Positions 1-9,309 of a DNA stretch of 64,000 bases are shown one piece after another. Position 1 is the first letter of the stretch. Each line of letters begins with the position of its first letter. Under the pieces are notes generated by a model. The model made no database searches and was not told the origin of the DNA. It saw only the letters and a program-made list of their open reading frames with translations. The DNA is from Halotalea alkalilenta DSM 17697 (GTDB taxonomy: Bacteria > Pseudomonadota > Gammaproteobacteria > Pseudomonadales > Halomonadaceae), in contig NZ_KK211227.1 of NCBI RefSeq assembly GCF_000621205.1, positions 1-64,000 on the forward strand, read 5' to 3'. A program made the translations under genes and the position numbers.

Positions 1-364
1 ACGAAGGCTGCCAATGGATCCAATACCGGTAAGTGGGCCATCTCATAGCTCCTGGGAACGGGTCGATGGAGAGAGGGTTACCGCAAGCCCGGTCGTGTTC
101 TGGGAAGACAAATCTTTCCAACGGGAAGCCAGGCTCACCAAAATGCGCAGCAGCCCACGACCAGAGCCATTCTCACCACCGGGCACCCGGCACCAAAAGA
201 CATGCGGCCACGCTGCTTGCGGCAACATAGCCATGCTACTCGGGTTCAAGGTCCATGCGCAGTGCCATCGCGATGGCACAGGAGGCTCACCACGAACGGC
301 CGGTATGCTAGTCCTTCGCGCCAACCCCCACCCGTTCGTCCCGAGCGGCGCCCATGCGCTGCGG
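1..364. other. Left-edge stretch with no recognisable gene
   Basis: Several overlapping open frames cross this stretch on both strands, but none gives a recognisable protein family. They are Arg/Pro/Ser-rich, the usual look of non-coding frames in GC-rich DNA. The minus-strand gene that follows ends at 365. The stretch could hold the end of a gene that continues outside the window, but I see no stop or motif that supports one. Confidence 0.4.
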
Positions 365-1207
365 TCATGCAGGCTCGTCGGTCCAGGACGCGATGCTGGT
401 GATCTCCTCCCAGCCGAGCTCGCCGAGTACGCCCATCGCGAACAGCGCGGCGCGGCAGTGCGCTCGCTGGGCGCCCAGCGGTATGGGCGTCCCATGAAGG
501 CGATAAGCGGTGAGGAACGACGCTCGACAATCGGCGGGAACCACCATCTCCAGCAATGCCCAATCGAACTCGACCGGCGCCCATACCAGTGCTTCCCAAT
601 CGACCCAGAAGGCACCCCCTGCGCCGACCAGGAACTGGTCCGCCCTCAGGTCGAGCAGGCTGGGGACCGCGCTGGTGACGCGAACAGGCTCGCACGCGAT
701 CAGGTGCGCGAGCTCACCGGGGATGCATCGTTGCGAAAGGCGCTCACCAAGGTAGCGCTGCAGCCTAGACGGCCACTGTGCGAGCGAGTGCTGCGGCTGC
801 GGAAAGCAGCCGAAGCGGTTGGCGCGGCGGCGGTGCAGCTGGCCGCACTGTTCGCCCAGCCGTGCGGCGAAATCCGGCGTCCATTCGGGGGGCGCGCCTG
901 AACGCCAGGGCTGGGCCCAGAGCGGCGCTCCATCGAGCCGGCCGAGCCAGCGCATCGGTAGCGGCGGTATCGGCAGGTCCATCGGCAAGCCGTCGAGGCA
1001 GCGTGCGAGGCCAGGCCCGCTCCGCCAGCGGTCGAGCCCGAACAGCGCCTTCGCGCCCTGCCAGAAAGCATCGTCGCGGTCGCTGGTACGAGCGAGCTTG
1101 AGTACCTCCCCACCGGCTCGCCACAGCCAGTTGGCGCTGTCGGCATAGCGCAGCGCCAGGGGAGAAGCATGCACGCCCCAGCGGGCGCGGATCCTGACCC
1201 CATGCAT
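365..1207 (-). CDS. Aminoglycoside-phosphotransferase-like (APH fold) protein, degenerate
   Basis: The protein has 280 residues from the ATG at 1207; a longer frame to 1297 has a low-complexity start unlike the rest. The second half has an APH/choline-kinase layout. LLDLRADQFLV sits where the catalytic loop (HxDxxxxN) should be, and about 15 residues later VDWEALVWAPVEFDWALLE resembles the metal-binding Asp region plus the following conserved segment. The catalytic-loop His is absent and Asn is replaced by Gln, so activity is uncertain. Family members phosphorylate small molecules or sugars in the cytoplasm. It is divergent to the DUF1161 gene and has no operon partner in view. The fold assignment is an inference from motif spacing; the substrate is unknown. 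Confidence 0.5.
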   Translation of the reverse strand: MHGVRIRARWGVHASPLALRYADSANWLWRAGGEVLKLARTSDRDDAFWQGAKALFGLDRWRSGPGLARCLDGLPMDLPIPPLPMRWLGRLDGAPLWAQPWRSGAPPEWTPDFAARLGEQCGQLHRRRANRFGCFPQPQHSLAQWPSRLQRYLGERLSQRCIPGELAHLIACEPVRVTSAVPSLLDLRADQFLVGAGGAFWVDWEALVWAPVEFDWALLEMVVPADCRASFLTAYRLHGTPIPLGAQRAHCRAALFAMGVLGELGWEEITSIASWTDEPA

Positions 1208-1433
1208 CGAGGAAGGGGCCGGCAGCCGTGCGCTCGCGGTGTGGTTGGCAATATCGGTGGAATCGACTCCACTCGATTGCCTAGATGTTCCATACAACGG
1301 CGATTCCCTCCCTCTGGAGTCGATAAGCGGCTATCTTGAATGGGCGCGATGCGTATCTGGCCGAATGGCACGGTACGACAAGGATGGCCATCGAGGCCAA
1401 CAACACGCAGGGAAACACAAGGAGCAGCACACA

Positions 1434-1874
1434 ATGAAGAAACTCATGGGCATCGGCCTTTTCACGCTGACCACCGCACTCTCGACCCAGGCGCTCGCCG
1501 CTGGTGGTTGCGATGCGCTGATCGATCGGCTCTCCGCTCAGATCCAGGGCAACGGCGTACCGGCTTCCGAGTTCACGCTGGAGGCAGTGCCCGTCACCCA
1601 GGCTTCGCAAACCCCGGGAGAGGTGATCGGTAACTGCGAGAACGAAACGCGCCTGGTGGTCTATGCACGCCAGGGCCGCGACTATTCGGCCGGAGGCTCG
1701 AGCAGCTCGATGAATTCGGCGCCGGCCGCAACGGGTTCACAACCAAGCGGCGGGCAGGCGGGATCCTTCGAAGGGGACGTCTCCAGCGATACGAGCCCGC
1801 AGGGCACTTCCGACACCCCGACGCCCGGTCAAGCACCCAGCGACTCGCTCGAGGCGGCGCCAGCGGCGCAGTGA
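1434..1874 (+). CDS. Secreted DUF1161 family protein
   Basis: The protein has 146 residues. It begins with a clear signal peptide (MKKLMGIGLFTLTTALS, cleaved after TQALA), followed by a DUF1161-type core at about residues 25-80: CDALIDRLSAQIQGNGVPAS, then a V-x-G-x-C-E segment and a VVYAR strand. The two Cys, in CDAL and NCEN, are the usual pair of this family and could form a disulfide in the periplasm. The last 60 residues are a Ser/Gly/Pro/Thr-rich, probably disordered tail longer than the family norm. The ATG at 1434 is supported by AAGGAG about 8 bases upstream. It is a single gene closed by a strong terminator at 1891. The function of DUF1161 is unknown. Confidence 0.75.
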   Translation: MKKLMGIGLFTLTTALSTQALAAGGCDALIDRLSAQIQGNGVPASEFTLEAVPVTQASQTPGEVIGNCENETRLVVYARQGRDYSAGGSSSSMNSAPAATGSQPSGGQAGSFEGDVSSDTSPQGTSDTPTPGQAPSDSLEAAPAAQ

Positions 1875-1890
1875 GCACCCTCAACGACGA

Positions 1891-1921
1891 GAGGCCGCGC
1901 TCGCGCGCGGCCTCTTTTTTT
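1891..1921 (+). terminator. Intrinsic terminator of the DUF1161 gene
   Basis: A perfect 10-bp stem (GAGGCCGCGC at 1891-1900 with GCGCGGCCTC at 1905-1914) has a 4-base loop and is followed at once by seven T. It lies 16 bases after the stop of the DUF1161 gene. On the minus strand there is no T run, so it probably does not serve ectC. Confidence 0.9.
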
Positions 1922-1938
1922 CGACTTCACATCCGCGT

Positions 1939-2337
1939 TCAGGCGGTTTCAGGCGCCGCGTAGGAGCCGTCGGGAAGATGGCGCTCGTTGCCGGTCAGCG
2001 GGGGATTGAACACGCAGAGCACGGTCATGCCCTTCTCCTTGCCGCGCAGCAGGTGCTCGTCATGCTGGTCGAGCAGGTACATGTCGCCCTGCTTGATCGG
2101 CCACGTCTTACCGTCGGCGATGGTATATACCTCGCCCTCGCCTTCGTAGCAGAACACCGCCTCGATGTGATTCTTGTAGTGGATGTGCGTTTCGGTGCCC
2201 GGGTGGATCACGGTGACGTTGTAGGAGAAACCGACCTTGTCGTCGGCACGCACCAGCCGGGTGCTCTCCCAGTTGCCGTTCTCGGCAACCACATGACGAT
2301 CGGTCTTGCGGCACTCATCGAGGTTGCGAACGATCAT
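1939..2337 (-). CDS. ectC: L-ectoine synthase EctC
   Basis: This 132-residue cupin-fold enzyme closes the ring of N-gamma-acetyl-diaminobutyrate to ectoine in the cytoplasm, the last step of ectoine synthesis. The metal-binding residues described for EctC are visible with a small register shift: Glu59 (in HIEAVF), Tyr87 (in GDMYLL) and His95 (in DEHLLRG). The conserved start [14 protein letters not shown] and the motif [19 protein letters not shown] are typical. It has the normal family length with a short extra tail. It is third in the order ectA-ectB-ectC, 84 bases after ectB. No ectD (ectoine hydroxylase) or lysC/ask gene follows here. AAGGAG lies about 7 bases before the ATG. Confidence 0.97.
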   Translation of the reverse strand: MIVRNLDECRKTDRHVVAENGNWESTRLVRADDKVGFSYNVTVIHPGTETHIHYKNHIEAVFCYEGEGEVYTIADGKTWPIKQGDMYLLDQHDEHLLRGKEKGMTVLCVFNPPLTGNERHLPDGSYAAPETA

Positions 2338-2392
2338 ACGCGCGCTCCTTGGCTTTTCGAGGATGGGGGAATCGAGGAAATAAAGAAGACAC

Positions 2393-2411
2393 GGGCGCCG
2401 CTCGGGCGCCC
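2393..2411 (-). promoter_or_regulatory. Hairpin between ectB and ectC, possible attenuator
   Basis: On the minus strand GGGCGCC and GGCGCCC form a 7-bp stem with a 5-base loop, followed by a pyrimidine-rich run (GTGTCTTCTTTATTTCC) and then the ectC ribosome-binding site. This could be a leaky terminator or a processing site that sets the ectC:ectB ratio. It lacks a clean T run, so the call is tentative. I did not find the GG/GC -24/-12 promoter known upstream of ectC in H. elongata. Confidence 0.4.
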
Positions 2412-2421
2412 GGCGAAGGAA

Positions 2422-3714
<1,293 letters not shown>

Positions 3715-3839
3715 TCAGTCACTGTCGCAAGCGTCTTGCACTTGCTCGGATGAACTAGATCGCCGAATGGCGAAACCGTCCGCGTCGTCTTCCCTGACCG
3801 CTGGACGCGAGAGCCGAATGGGCAAACGCCCAATGAAGA

Positions 3840-4415
3840 TCAGATGCGGGCCGGGTCGAACGGACCGATCCGCACCAGGTGCTCGGGATTGTGTTCGCCA
3901 CCGAGCTGCTCTTCGGAGAAATACTCCCGGCTGTTGAGCGGCGCCTGCCAGCGTGACGCGAGGCGCTTGAAAAGCCCCCAGGAGGCTTCGTTGTCAGGCG
4001 TGATGGTGGTCTCGAGGTGGCGGACCTCGGCCTGCTGCGGGCGTTTCAGCACTGCTTCGACCAAGCGTCGTGCAAGCCCGGTACCGCGAGCCTTCTCGCC
4101 TACCGCGACCTGCCAGAGAAAGAAGGTGTCGGACGCGTTGACTTTCACATAGCCGGAAACGAAGCCAACGATCTCACCCTCTTCGTCGGTCGCGACCGCG
4201 CAGCGATCGCGAAACTGCGTCGCCAGCAGCAGGTAGGCGTACGGAGAATTGACGTCGAGGGGCGGACAAGCCCGCACCAGCTCGTAGATCCCCCAACCAT
4301 CGTCGGTGGTCGGTGGGCGAATGAAAATCGGTTTTTCACTATTGATCACGTGCTCCGCCTGACCTGATTGCGCCAGCTGGGCCGAGGAGGTGAAGGAGGA
4401 GTTCATGGCATCCAT
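3840..4415 (-). CDS. ectA: Diaminobutyrate acetyltransferase EctA
   Basis: This GNAT-fold enzyme acetylates L-2,4-diaminobutyrate from acetyl-CoA to N-gamma-acetyl-diaminobutyrate. It shares long conserved runs with Halomonas EctA: DDGWGIYELV, ACPPLDVNSPYAYLLLATQF, FLWQVAVGEKARGTGLARRL (acetyl-CoA loop RGTG) and the C-terminal LGGEHNPEHLVRIGPF. The frame is open to 4448, but that start has no ribosome-binding site. Starts at 4415 (191 residues, AGG about 10 bases upstream) or 4406 (MNSSFTSS, which aligns with the Halomonas N-terminus) are better. It is the first gene of ectABC; the 149-bp spacing to ectB is larger than usual. Confidence 0.96.
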   Translation of the reverse strand: MDAMNSSFTSSAQLAQSGQAEHVINSEKPIFIRPPTTDDGWGIYELVRACPPLDVNSPYAYLLLATQFRDRCAVATDEEGEIVGFVSGYVKVNASDTFFLWQVAVGEKARGTGLARRLVEAVLKRPQQAEVRHLETTITPDNEASWGLFKRLASRWQAPLNSREYFSEEQLGGEHNPEHLVRIGPFDPARI

Positions 4416-4591
4416 GTCGATGACACCTATCGGAATAAGTGGGCCCATAGTGTAACGGGATTGCCGGACCCATTCAAATAAAGCGTTATCGACAAAGGAT
4501 ACTTCGATAAACCCAGATTATTCTCCCGCACCATGTGTGTCTGCGATGCCATCACAATGCTGTTCACCAACATCGCTCACCAACGCCCTTC

Positions 4592-4598
4592 ACTATAG
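4592..4598 (-). promoter_or_regulatory. Candidate -10 box (sigma-S/sigma-70 type) upstream of ectA
   Basis: Minus-strand CTATAGT, one mismatch from the sigma-S-favoured CTATACT, lies about 180 bases before the ectA start. No good -35 is seen, which would fit sigma-S. In H. elongata ectA is driven by sigma-70 and sigma-38 promoters, so a stress promoter here is reasonable. The call rests on one short box. Confidence 0.3.
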
Positions 4599-4625
4599 AC
4601 GCTCGAACGATGAACGCTCACTGAC

Positions 4626-5981
4626 CTAGCGCCGGGTGACCTCGCGCAGGGTGACGAACTCCTCCGCACTGGTCGGATGGATCCCGATGGTGCGGTCGAA
4701 GTCCGCCTTGGTGAGCCCCGCGGTCACCGCGATCGCGATCCCTTGGATCAGCTCGCCCGCATCGTGACCGACCATATGGGCCCCCACCACTTTGTCGCTG
4801 CGATCGTCGACCACCAGCTTCATCAAGCAGCGCCCCGGGTCGTCGGCCAGGGTGTGCAGCATCGGCCGAAACTTGGTGACGTAGATCCGCACCGCCTCGC
4901 AGCGCTCGCGCGCCTGCTCCTCGGTGAGCCCGACGGTGGCGACGTTGGGGTCGCAGAACACCGCGGTCGCCACGTTCTGATAGTCGATCGGCGCGGGGAC
5001 GGTATGCTCGAAATGGATCGCCACCAGGCGCATCGCCTCGGCGATCGCCACCGGCGTGAGTTCGGGCGTGCCGATCACGTCCCCGAGCGCGAGCACCGAG
5101 GGCGTGGCGGTGCGATAGCCGTCGTCGACTTCGAGCACGCCCCCTTCACCCAGGACGACTTCCAGGTTATCGAGCCCGAGACCATCGAAGTTCGGGCGTC
5201 GTCCAGTCGCGCCGAGCACCAGGTCCACCTCGAATTCGGCGCCGTCGTCGAGCACCACCCGCTCGCCCTGCTCGCTCGCCTCTATCCGCGCAACGCCGTG
5301 ACCGAAGCGCAACCCGACGCCCTTGCGCGTCATCTCGTCGCGAACGAACTCGCGCACCTCGTGATCGAAGCCGCGCAGGAACAGCTCGCCTCGATAGACC
5401 AAAGTGACCTCGACGCCGAGGCCGCTGAAGATGCTTGCGAACTCGACCGCGATGTAGCCGCCGCCATAGATCGCCATCCGCCTCGGCAGGCGCTCGAGGG
5501 AGAAGATGCGATTGGAATCGAGCATCCGCTCGGCACCGGGGAAATCCGGACGCCAGGGCTTTCCACCCGTGGCGATCAGGATGCGCTCGGCGCTGAGCCG
5601 ATGCTCACCGATGCGCACGAGGTGCGGTCCTTCGATACAGGCGTGCGCCTCGAACAGCTCGACGCCGGCATTCACCAACAAGTTGCGATAGATTCCGTTG
5701 AGCCGCTCGATCTCTCGGGCGGTATTGTCGCGCAGCCGAGCCCATTCGAAGCTCGGCGACAGTGACCAGCCGAAGCCCTCGCTCTGGCGAAAGCTGGTGG
5801 CGAAATGGGAGGCATAGGCGTAGAGCTTCTTCGGAACGCAGCCGACGTTGACGCAGGTACCGCCCAGTCGGCTCTGCTCGGCCAGCGCCACTCGCGCGCC
5901 CTGCTTCGCCGCCATCCGCGCCGCACGCACGCCGCCGGAACCACCACCGATCACCACCAGGTCGTAGTCATGCTTCGCCAC
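4626..5981 (-). CDS. gor: Glutathione-disulfide reductase
   Basis: This 451-residue FAD-dependent oxidoreductase reduces GSSG to GSH with NADPH in the cytoplasm. Visible features are the N-terminal FAD site VVIGGGSGGVRAARMAA, the redox disulfide motif GGTCVNVGCVPKK (near residues 41-53), an NADPH site YGGGYIAVEFA, an FAD loop VLALGDVIGTPELTPVAIAE, and the C-terminal active-site His-Glu in IGIHPTSAEEFVTLR. Length matches Gor, and the VNVGCVPKK form separates it from lipoamide dehydrogenase (LNxGCIPSK). It lies upstream of ectA in the same direction with a 210-bp gap, so it is probably transcribed separately. Confidence 0.95.
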   Translation of the reverse strand: MAKHDYDLVVIGGGSGGVRAARMAAKQGARVALAEQSRLGGTCVNVGCVPKKLYAYASHFATSFRQSEGFGWSLSPSFEWARLRDNTAREIERLNGIYRNLLVNAGVELFEAHACIEGPHLVRIGEHRLSAERILIATGGKPWRPDFPGAERMLDSNRIFSLERLPRRMAIYGGGYIAVEFASIFSGLGVEVTLVYRGELFLRGFDHEVREFVRDEMTRKGVGLRFGHGVARIEASEQGERVVLDDGAEFEVDLVLGATGRRPNFDGLGLDNLEVVLGEGGVLEVDDGYRTATPSVLALGDVIGTPELTPVAIAEAMRLVAIHFEHTVPAPIDYQNVATAVFCDPNVATVGLTEEQARERCEAVRIYVTKFRPMLHTLADDPGRCLMKLVVDDRSDKVVGAHMVGHDAGELIQGIAIAVTAGLTKADFDRTIGIHPTSAEEFVTLREVTRR

Positions 5982-6343
5982 CCTCGTTCTCCTCGAATAG
6001 TCGCCTGGTTGCCACTACCGCTCGGTGGTGCATTCACCACAAGCCATACCGACGCACGGTAGTGCCCGATGCACCGAGGCATCGGGGGGAAACCGACAGC
6101 GTACTACGCGGTTCGAACACCGAGCCAGCCACGGCGATGATCGCGCAGCGCCAAGACGGTGGCATGACGAGTCCGCCGCCGCGTCGGCTTCTGCGTGCCT
6201 AACCCTCCTCCACGGGTGAATCGCCGGCCCGACCGAGGTGCCGATTAGCGTCCCAAGCGCCAGCGCCAGGTTGACGCGTCATCGAGCCGGAGGGTAAAAC
6301 GACCGCTCACCCCCGCCCGATCATTTGAAGAGTCACGCCCACC
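5982..6343. other. Intergenic region between gor and the carbonic anhydrase gene
   Basis: This 362-bp divergent region has no convincing gene. It holds the gor 5' region on one side and a candidate promoter for the carbonic anhydrase gene on the other (6271-6300). A small inverted repeat (CCGATGC...GCATCGG near 6067-6087) is also present. Confidence 0.5.
6271..6300 (+). promoter_or_regulatory. Candidate sigma-70 promoter of the carbonic anhydrase gene
   Basis: TTGACG (6271-6276) and TAAAAC (6295-6300) are separated by 18 bases and lie about 45 bases upstream of the start codon. The -35 has 5 of 6 consensus bases and the -10 has 4 of 6. Confidence 0.4.
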
Positions 6344-6997
<654 letters not shown>

Positions 6998-7018
6998 ACG
7001 CCGCGTACGCCGGCCGCT

Positions 7019-7051
7019 CGATTCTCGCCGCCTCCTCAATGGCGAGAATCG
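7019..7051 (+). terminator. Inverted repeat after the carbonic anhydrase gene
   Basis: CGATTCTCGCC (7019-7029) and GGCGAGAATCG (7041-7051) form a perfect 11-bp stem with an 11-base loop, 22 bases after the stop. There is no T run, so it may act as a processing or Rho-related element rather than a classic terminator. Confidence 0.4.
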
Positions 7052-7070
7052 AACGGACAGGAGAACTCTC

Positions 7071-7094
7071 ATGCGCCTGGGCTGTCTTACTTGA
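7071..7094 (+). other. Seven-codon leader-like ORF before the YheT-type gene
   Basis: An ATG at 7071 with a good Shine-Dalgarno (ACAGGAG about 7 bases upstream) opens MRLGCLT and stops at 7094. The downstream hydrolase starts 54 bases later. Between them is a short hairpin (ACCCC/GGGGT near 7102-7115). The strong ribosome-binding site on such a short frame suggests a leader peptide, but this rests on position alone. Confidence 0.3.
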
Positions 7095-7147
7095 GCCGGT
7101 ACCCCACCCGGGGTTTCGCTTCCTCTAACACGACGGTCGCCGCTCCG

Positions 7148-8170
7148 ATGGCTAGGACACTTTTCAACGCTGACTTCACTCCGCCGCGTTGGCTCAAGCA
7201 CCGCCACCTGCAGACGCTGGCACCCTATCTGCTGATGCGGGGCACCCCTCGTCACGAGACTGAGCTGCTCGATCTGCCGGATGGCGACTTCCTCGAGCTC
7301 GCCTGGACCGTGCCGGCGCCGAGCGACGCGCGTGCACCGATCCTCGTCGTGCTGCATGAGGAAGAGGGATCGATCCGTCGCTCGCCCTGCGCCCAGGCAC
7401 TGCTGTCGATGGCGGCCAAGCGCGGCTGGCGCGGGGTGCTGATGCACTTTCGCGGCTGCGGCAAGGTGCCCAGCCGCCATCCCCGCGGCCACCATGCCGG
7501 GGATACCGCCGATGCCTACTGGTTCATGAGCATGCTCGGCAAGCGCTACCCACACGCCCCCAAGGTCGCCGTCGGTCTCTCGGTCGGCGGCAACGTACTG
7601 CTCAAGCTGGTCGCCGAACAAGGCGGCGACGGCCTGGACCTTTCCGGCGCGATCGCGGTCAGCGCCCCGCTCGATCTGGCCAGCCGCTCGGATGCGCTCA
7701 ACATCGGCCACGCCCGCGGCTACCAGCGTCGCTTGCTCAAGCGGATGCGGCGCAAGATCGAAGCGAAGCAGGCGCTCGACCGTTTCCCGCTCGGTATCAC
7801 CCAGCAGCAGCTCGAACGCCTCGATACCCTGTGGGCGTTCGATAACGAAATCACCGCCCCGCTCTATGGTTTCAGCTCGGCGACCGACTTCTATCGCCGT
7901 GCCTCAGCCGGGCCGCTCCTCGACCGCATCGAGCTGCCGACGCTGATCCTCCATGCCGAAGACGATCCCTTCGTCCCGGCGGACATTTTCATGCGCCTGC
8001 CGCTGCCCTCCGCCAACGTGCGCATCGAACTCGCCAAGCACGGCGGGCATCTCGGCTTCATCGAGCAGCACAAGGGCCTGCCGCGCTCGTGGATGGTGCA
8101 CCGCGTCGCCGCCCAGCTCGATGCCTGGTCCAGGCTGCCCGAACTGAAGATGGCCAGACACAGCCTCTGA
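7148..8170 (+). CDS. YheT-family alpha/beta hydrolase
   Basis: The protein has 340 residues from the ATG at 7148; a TTG start at 7091 would add 19 residues. It belongs to the UPF0017/YheT hydrolases, recognisable from the start FTPPRWLKHRHLQTLAPYLL, the nucleophile elbow VGLSVGGNVLLKL (GxSxG), the acid Asp in HAEDDPFVP, and the catalytic His in KHGGHLGFIE. Family members are cytoplasmic esterase-like enzymes with no firmly established substrate. Its neighbours do not reveal a pathway. It is followed by the palindrome array starting at 8214. Confidence 0.88.
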   Translation: MARTLFNADFTPPRWLKHRHLQTLAPYLLMRGTPRHETELLDLPDGDFLELAWTVPAPSDARAPILVVLHEEEGSIRRSPCAQALLSMAAKRGWRGVLMHFRGCGKVPSRHPRGHHAGDTADAYWFMSMLGKRYPHAPKVAVGLSVGGNVLLKLVAEQGGDGLDLSGAIAVSAPLDLASRSDALNIGHARGYQRRLLKRMRRKIEAKQALDRFPLGITQQQLERLDTLWAFDNEITAPLYGFSSATDFYRRASAGPLLDRIELPTLILHAEDDPFVPADIFMRLPLPSANVRIELAKHGGHLGFIEQHKGLPRSWMVHRVAAQLDAWSRLPELKMARHSL

Positions 8171-8213
8171 GCGGCATGCGTCCAGCTGTTGAGAATGAAG
8201 CCGTCTCAAACGA

Positions 8214-8246
8214 AGACGCCCGGATATCAGAGATATCCGGGCGTCT
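8214..8246. repeat. Perfect 33-bp palindrome, copy 1
   Basis: AGACGCCCGGATATC (8214-8228), loop AGA, GATATCCGGGCGTCT (8232-8246): a perfect 15-bp stem with a 3-base loop. A 27-bp core of it (8218-8244) recurs exactly at 8582-8608. It lies 44 bases after the YheT-type gene and may act as a terminator or REP-type element. Confidence 0.9.
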
Positions 8247-8342
8247 CAGATTAATGACAAACCCCTTTTGACCCAGCGACGCTCTCGATCCTGGCGAGTC
8301 GAGGACCGTTTGGGTCCTAACGCACCTCTTGCTCGCTTAGAT

Positions 8343-8507
8343 GCGAGGGGCGGTCCCCTCGCGCTCCCCCTGAAAGGGGACGCGCCGCCACGAGATCGCG
8401 AAACCCTGGCCGATCAATCGCTTGCCCTCGGGTCGGCGCGCATGGACGTCCCTGTCCGGGCGCGCCTTTTGCGACATCCATGTCGCAAACCCCGGTGCAA
8501 GCGATTG
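8343..8507. other. Nested inverted-repeat block between two identical palindromes
   Basis: No coding signal. GCGAGGGG/CCCCTCGC forms an 8-bp stem at 8343-8362, and TCCCC/GGGGA a second at about 8364-8380. CAATCGCTTGC (8415-8425) pairs over 11 bp with GCAAGCGATTG (8497-8507). The span it encloses contains GGCGCGC/GCGCGCC with an inner GGAC/GTCC, and a perfect 10-bp stem TTTGCGACAT/ATGTCGCAAA with a 2-base loop at 8468-8489. The whole could be a multibranched RNA or a composite of REP-like elements. See findings. Confidence 0.7.
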
Positions 8508-8581
8508 CCGCCCAGCGCGCTCTCGGAGGCGGCTGGAAGCCATCGTGGCATCTTCAAATACTTTGTCAGCAGTCTGAAACT

Positions 8582-8606
8582 GCCCGGATATCAGAGATAT
8601 CCGGGC
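8582..8606. repeat. Palindrome copy 2, terminator-like on the plus strand
   Basis: GCCCGGATATC (8582-8592), loop AGA, GATATCCGGGC (8596-8606), followed on the plus strand by GTTCTTT. The 27-bp core is identical to copy 1, and the preceding bases (GTCTGAAAC) also resemble those before copy 1 (GTCTCAAAC). It lies 40 bases beyond the msrA stop and could terminate transcription in either direction. Confidence 0.85.
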
Positions 8607-8648
8607 GTTCTTTAGCCATTATCCGCCGCGCGGCGCTCGAATCATCGA

Positions 8649-9275
8649 TCAAGCGATCGCGCAGCTCACCCCAGTGCCCTTGAGACCGCAATAGCCGGCG
8701 GGATTCTTGCTCAGATACTGCTGGTGGTACTCCTCGGCGTAGTAGAACACCTCCAGCGGGCGGATCTCGGTGGTCACCCCACCCTTGCCGGCCAGGGCCA
8801 ACGCCGCGGCGTAGGCATCGCAGGAAGCCTCGACGATCTCGCGCTGGGCTTCGTCGAGGAAGTAGATCGTCGAGCGATACTGGGAGCCTATGTCGTTGCC
8901 CTGTCTCATCCCCTGGGTCGGATCGTGGGCTTCCCAGAAGTGCTTGAGCAAGCGCTCGAGCCCGATCACCTGCGGATCGAATACCACCCGCACCACCTCG
9001 GCGTGGCCGGTGAGGCCACTGCATACTTCTTCGTAGCTCGGGTTGGGAGTGAAGCCCCCGGCGTAGCCCACAGCGGTGACGTAGACTCCCGGCAGCTGCC
9101 AGAACAGCCGTTCCGCGCCCCAGAAGCAGCCCAGGCCCAGCACGATCTCGGCGTGCCCCGCAGGCCAGGGCGGAACCATCGAGCGCCCGCTTATATGATG
9201 AATCGCGCTGATTTCGACCGCTCGATCGCGCCCCGGCAGGGCACGATCGGCGGATGGCATGACAGTATTGGACAT
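8649..9275 (-). CDS. msrA: Peptide-methionine (S)-S-oxide reductase MsrA
   Basis: This 208-residue enzyme reduces S-methionine sulfoxide in proteins and free methionine, using thioredoxin. The catalytic motif [10 protein letters not shown], followed by [30 protein letters not shown] and the [19 protein letters not shown] signature, is intact. A Cys in the C-terminal tail (GTGVSCAIA) could be a resolving Cys. The frame is open to 9341, but the start at 9275 is favoured by AAGGAG 7 bases upstream. It fits the MsrA long form (E. coli 212). No MsrB is fused or adjacent. It lies downstream of tamB on the same strand. Confidence 0.95.
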   Translation of the reverse strand: MSNTVMPSADRALPGRDRAVEISAIHHISGRSMVPPWPAGHAEIVLGLGCFWGAERLFWQLPGVYVTAVGYAGGFTPNPSYEEVCSGLTGHAEVVRVVFDPQVIGLERLLKHFWEAHDPTQGMRQGNDIGSQYRSTIYFLDEAQREIVEASCDAYAAALALAGKGGVTTEIRPLEVFYYAEEYHQQYLSKNPAGYCGLKGTGVSCAIA

Positions 9276-9309
9276 CGGCATTCTCCTTGACTCGGCGCCT
9301 ATCGCTATC

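Noticed and set aside
14-901. A 295-codon plus-strand open frame at the left edge
   Set aside because: More than half lies antisense to the APH-like gene, and the rest is Ser/Pro/Arg-rich without motifs.
2338-2421. A sigma-54 promoter for ectC as described in H. elongata
   Set aside because: No GG-N10-GC element with acceptable flanks was found in this short gap; only the hairpin is evident.
6105-6140. GGTTCGAAC as the T-arm of a tRNA gene
   Set aside because: No matching acceptor, D or anticodon arm could be built around it, and the flanks of the T-arm do not pair.
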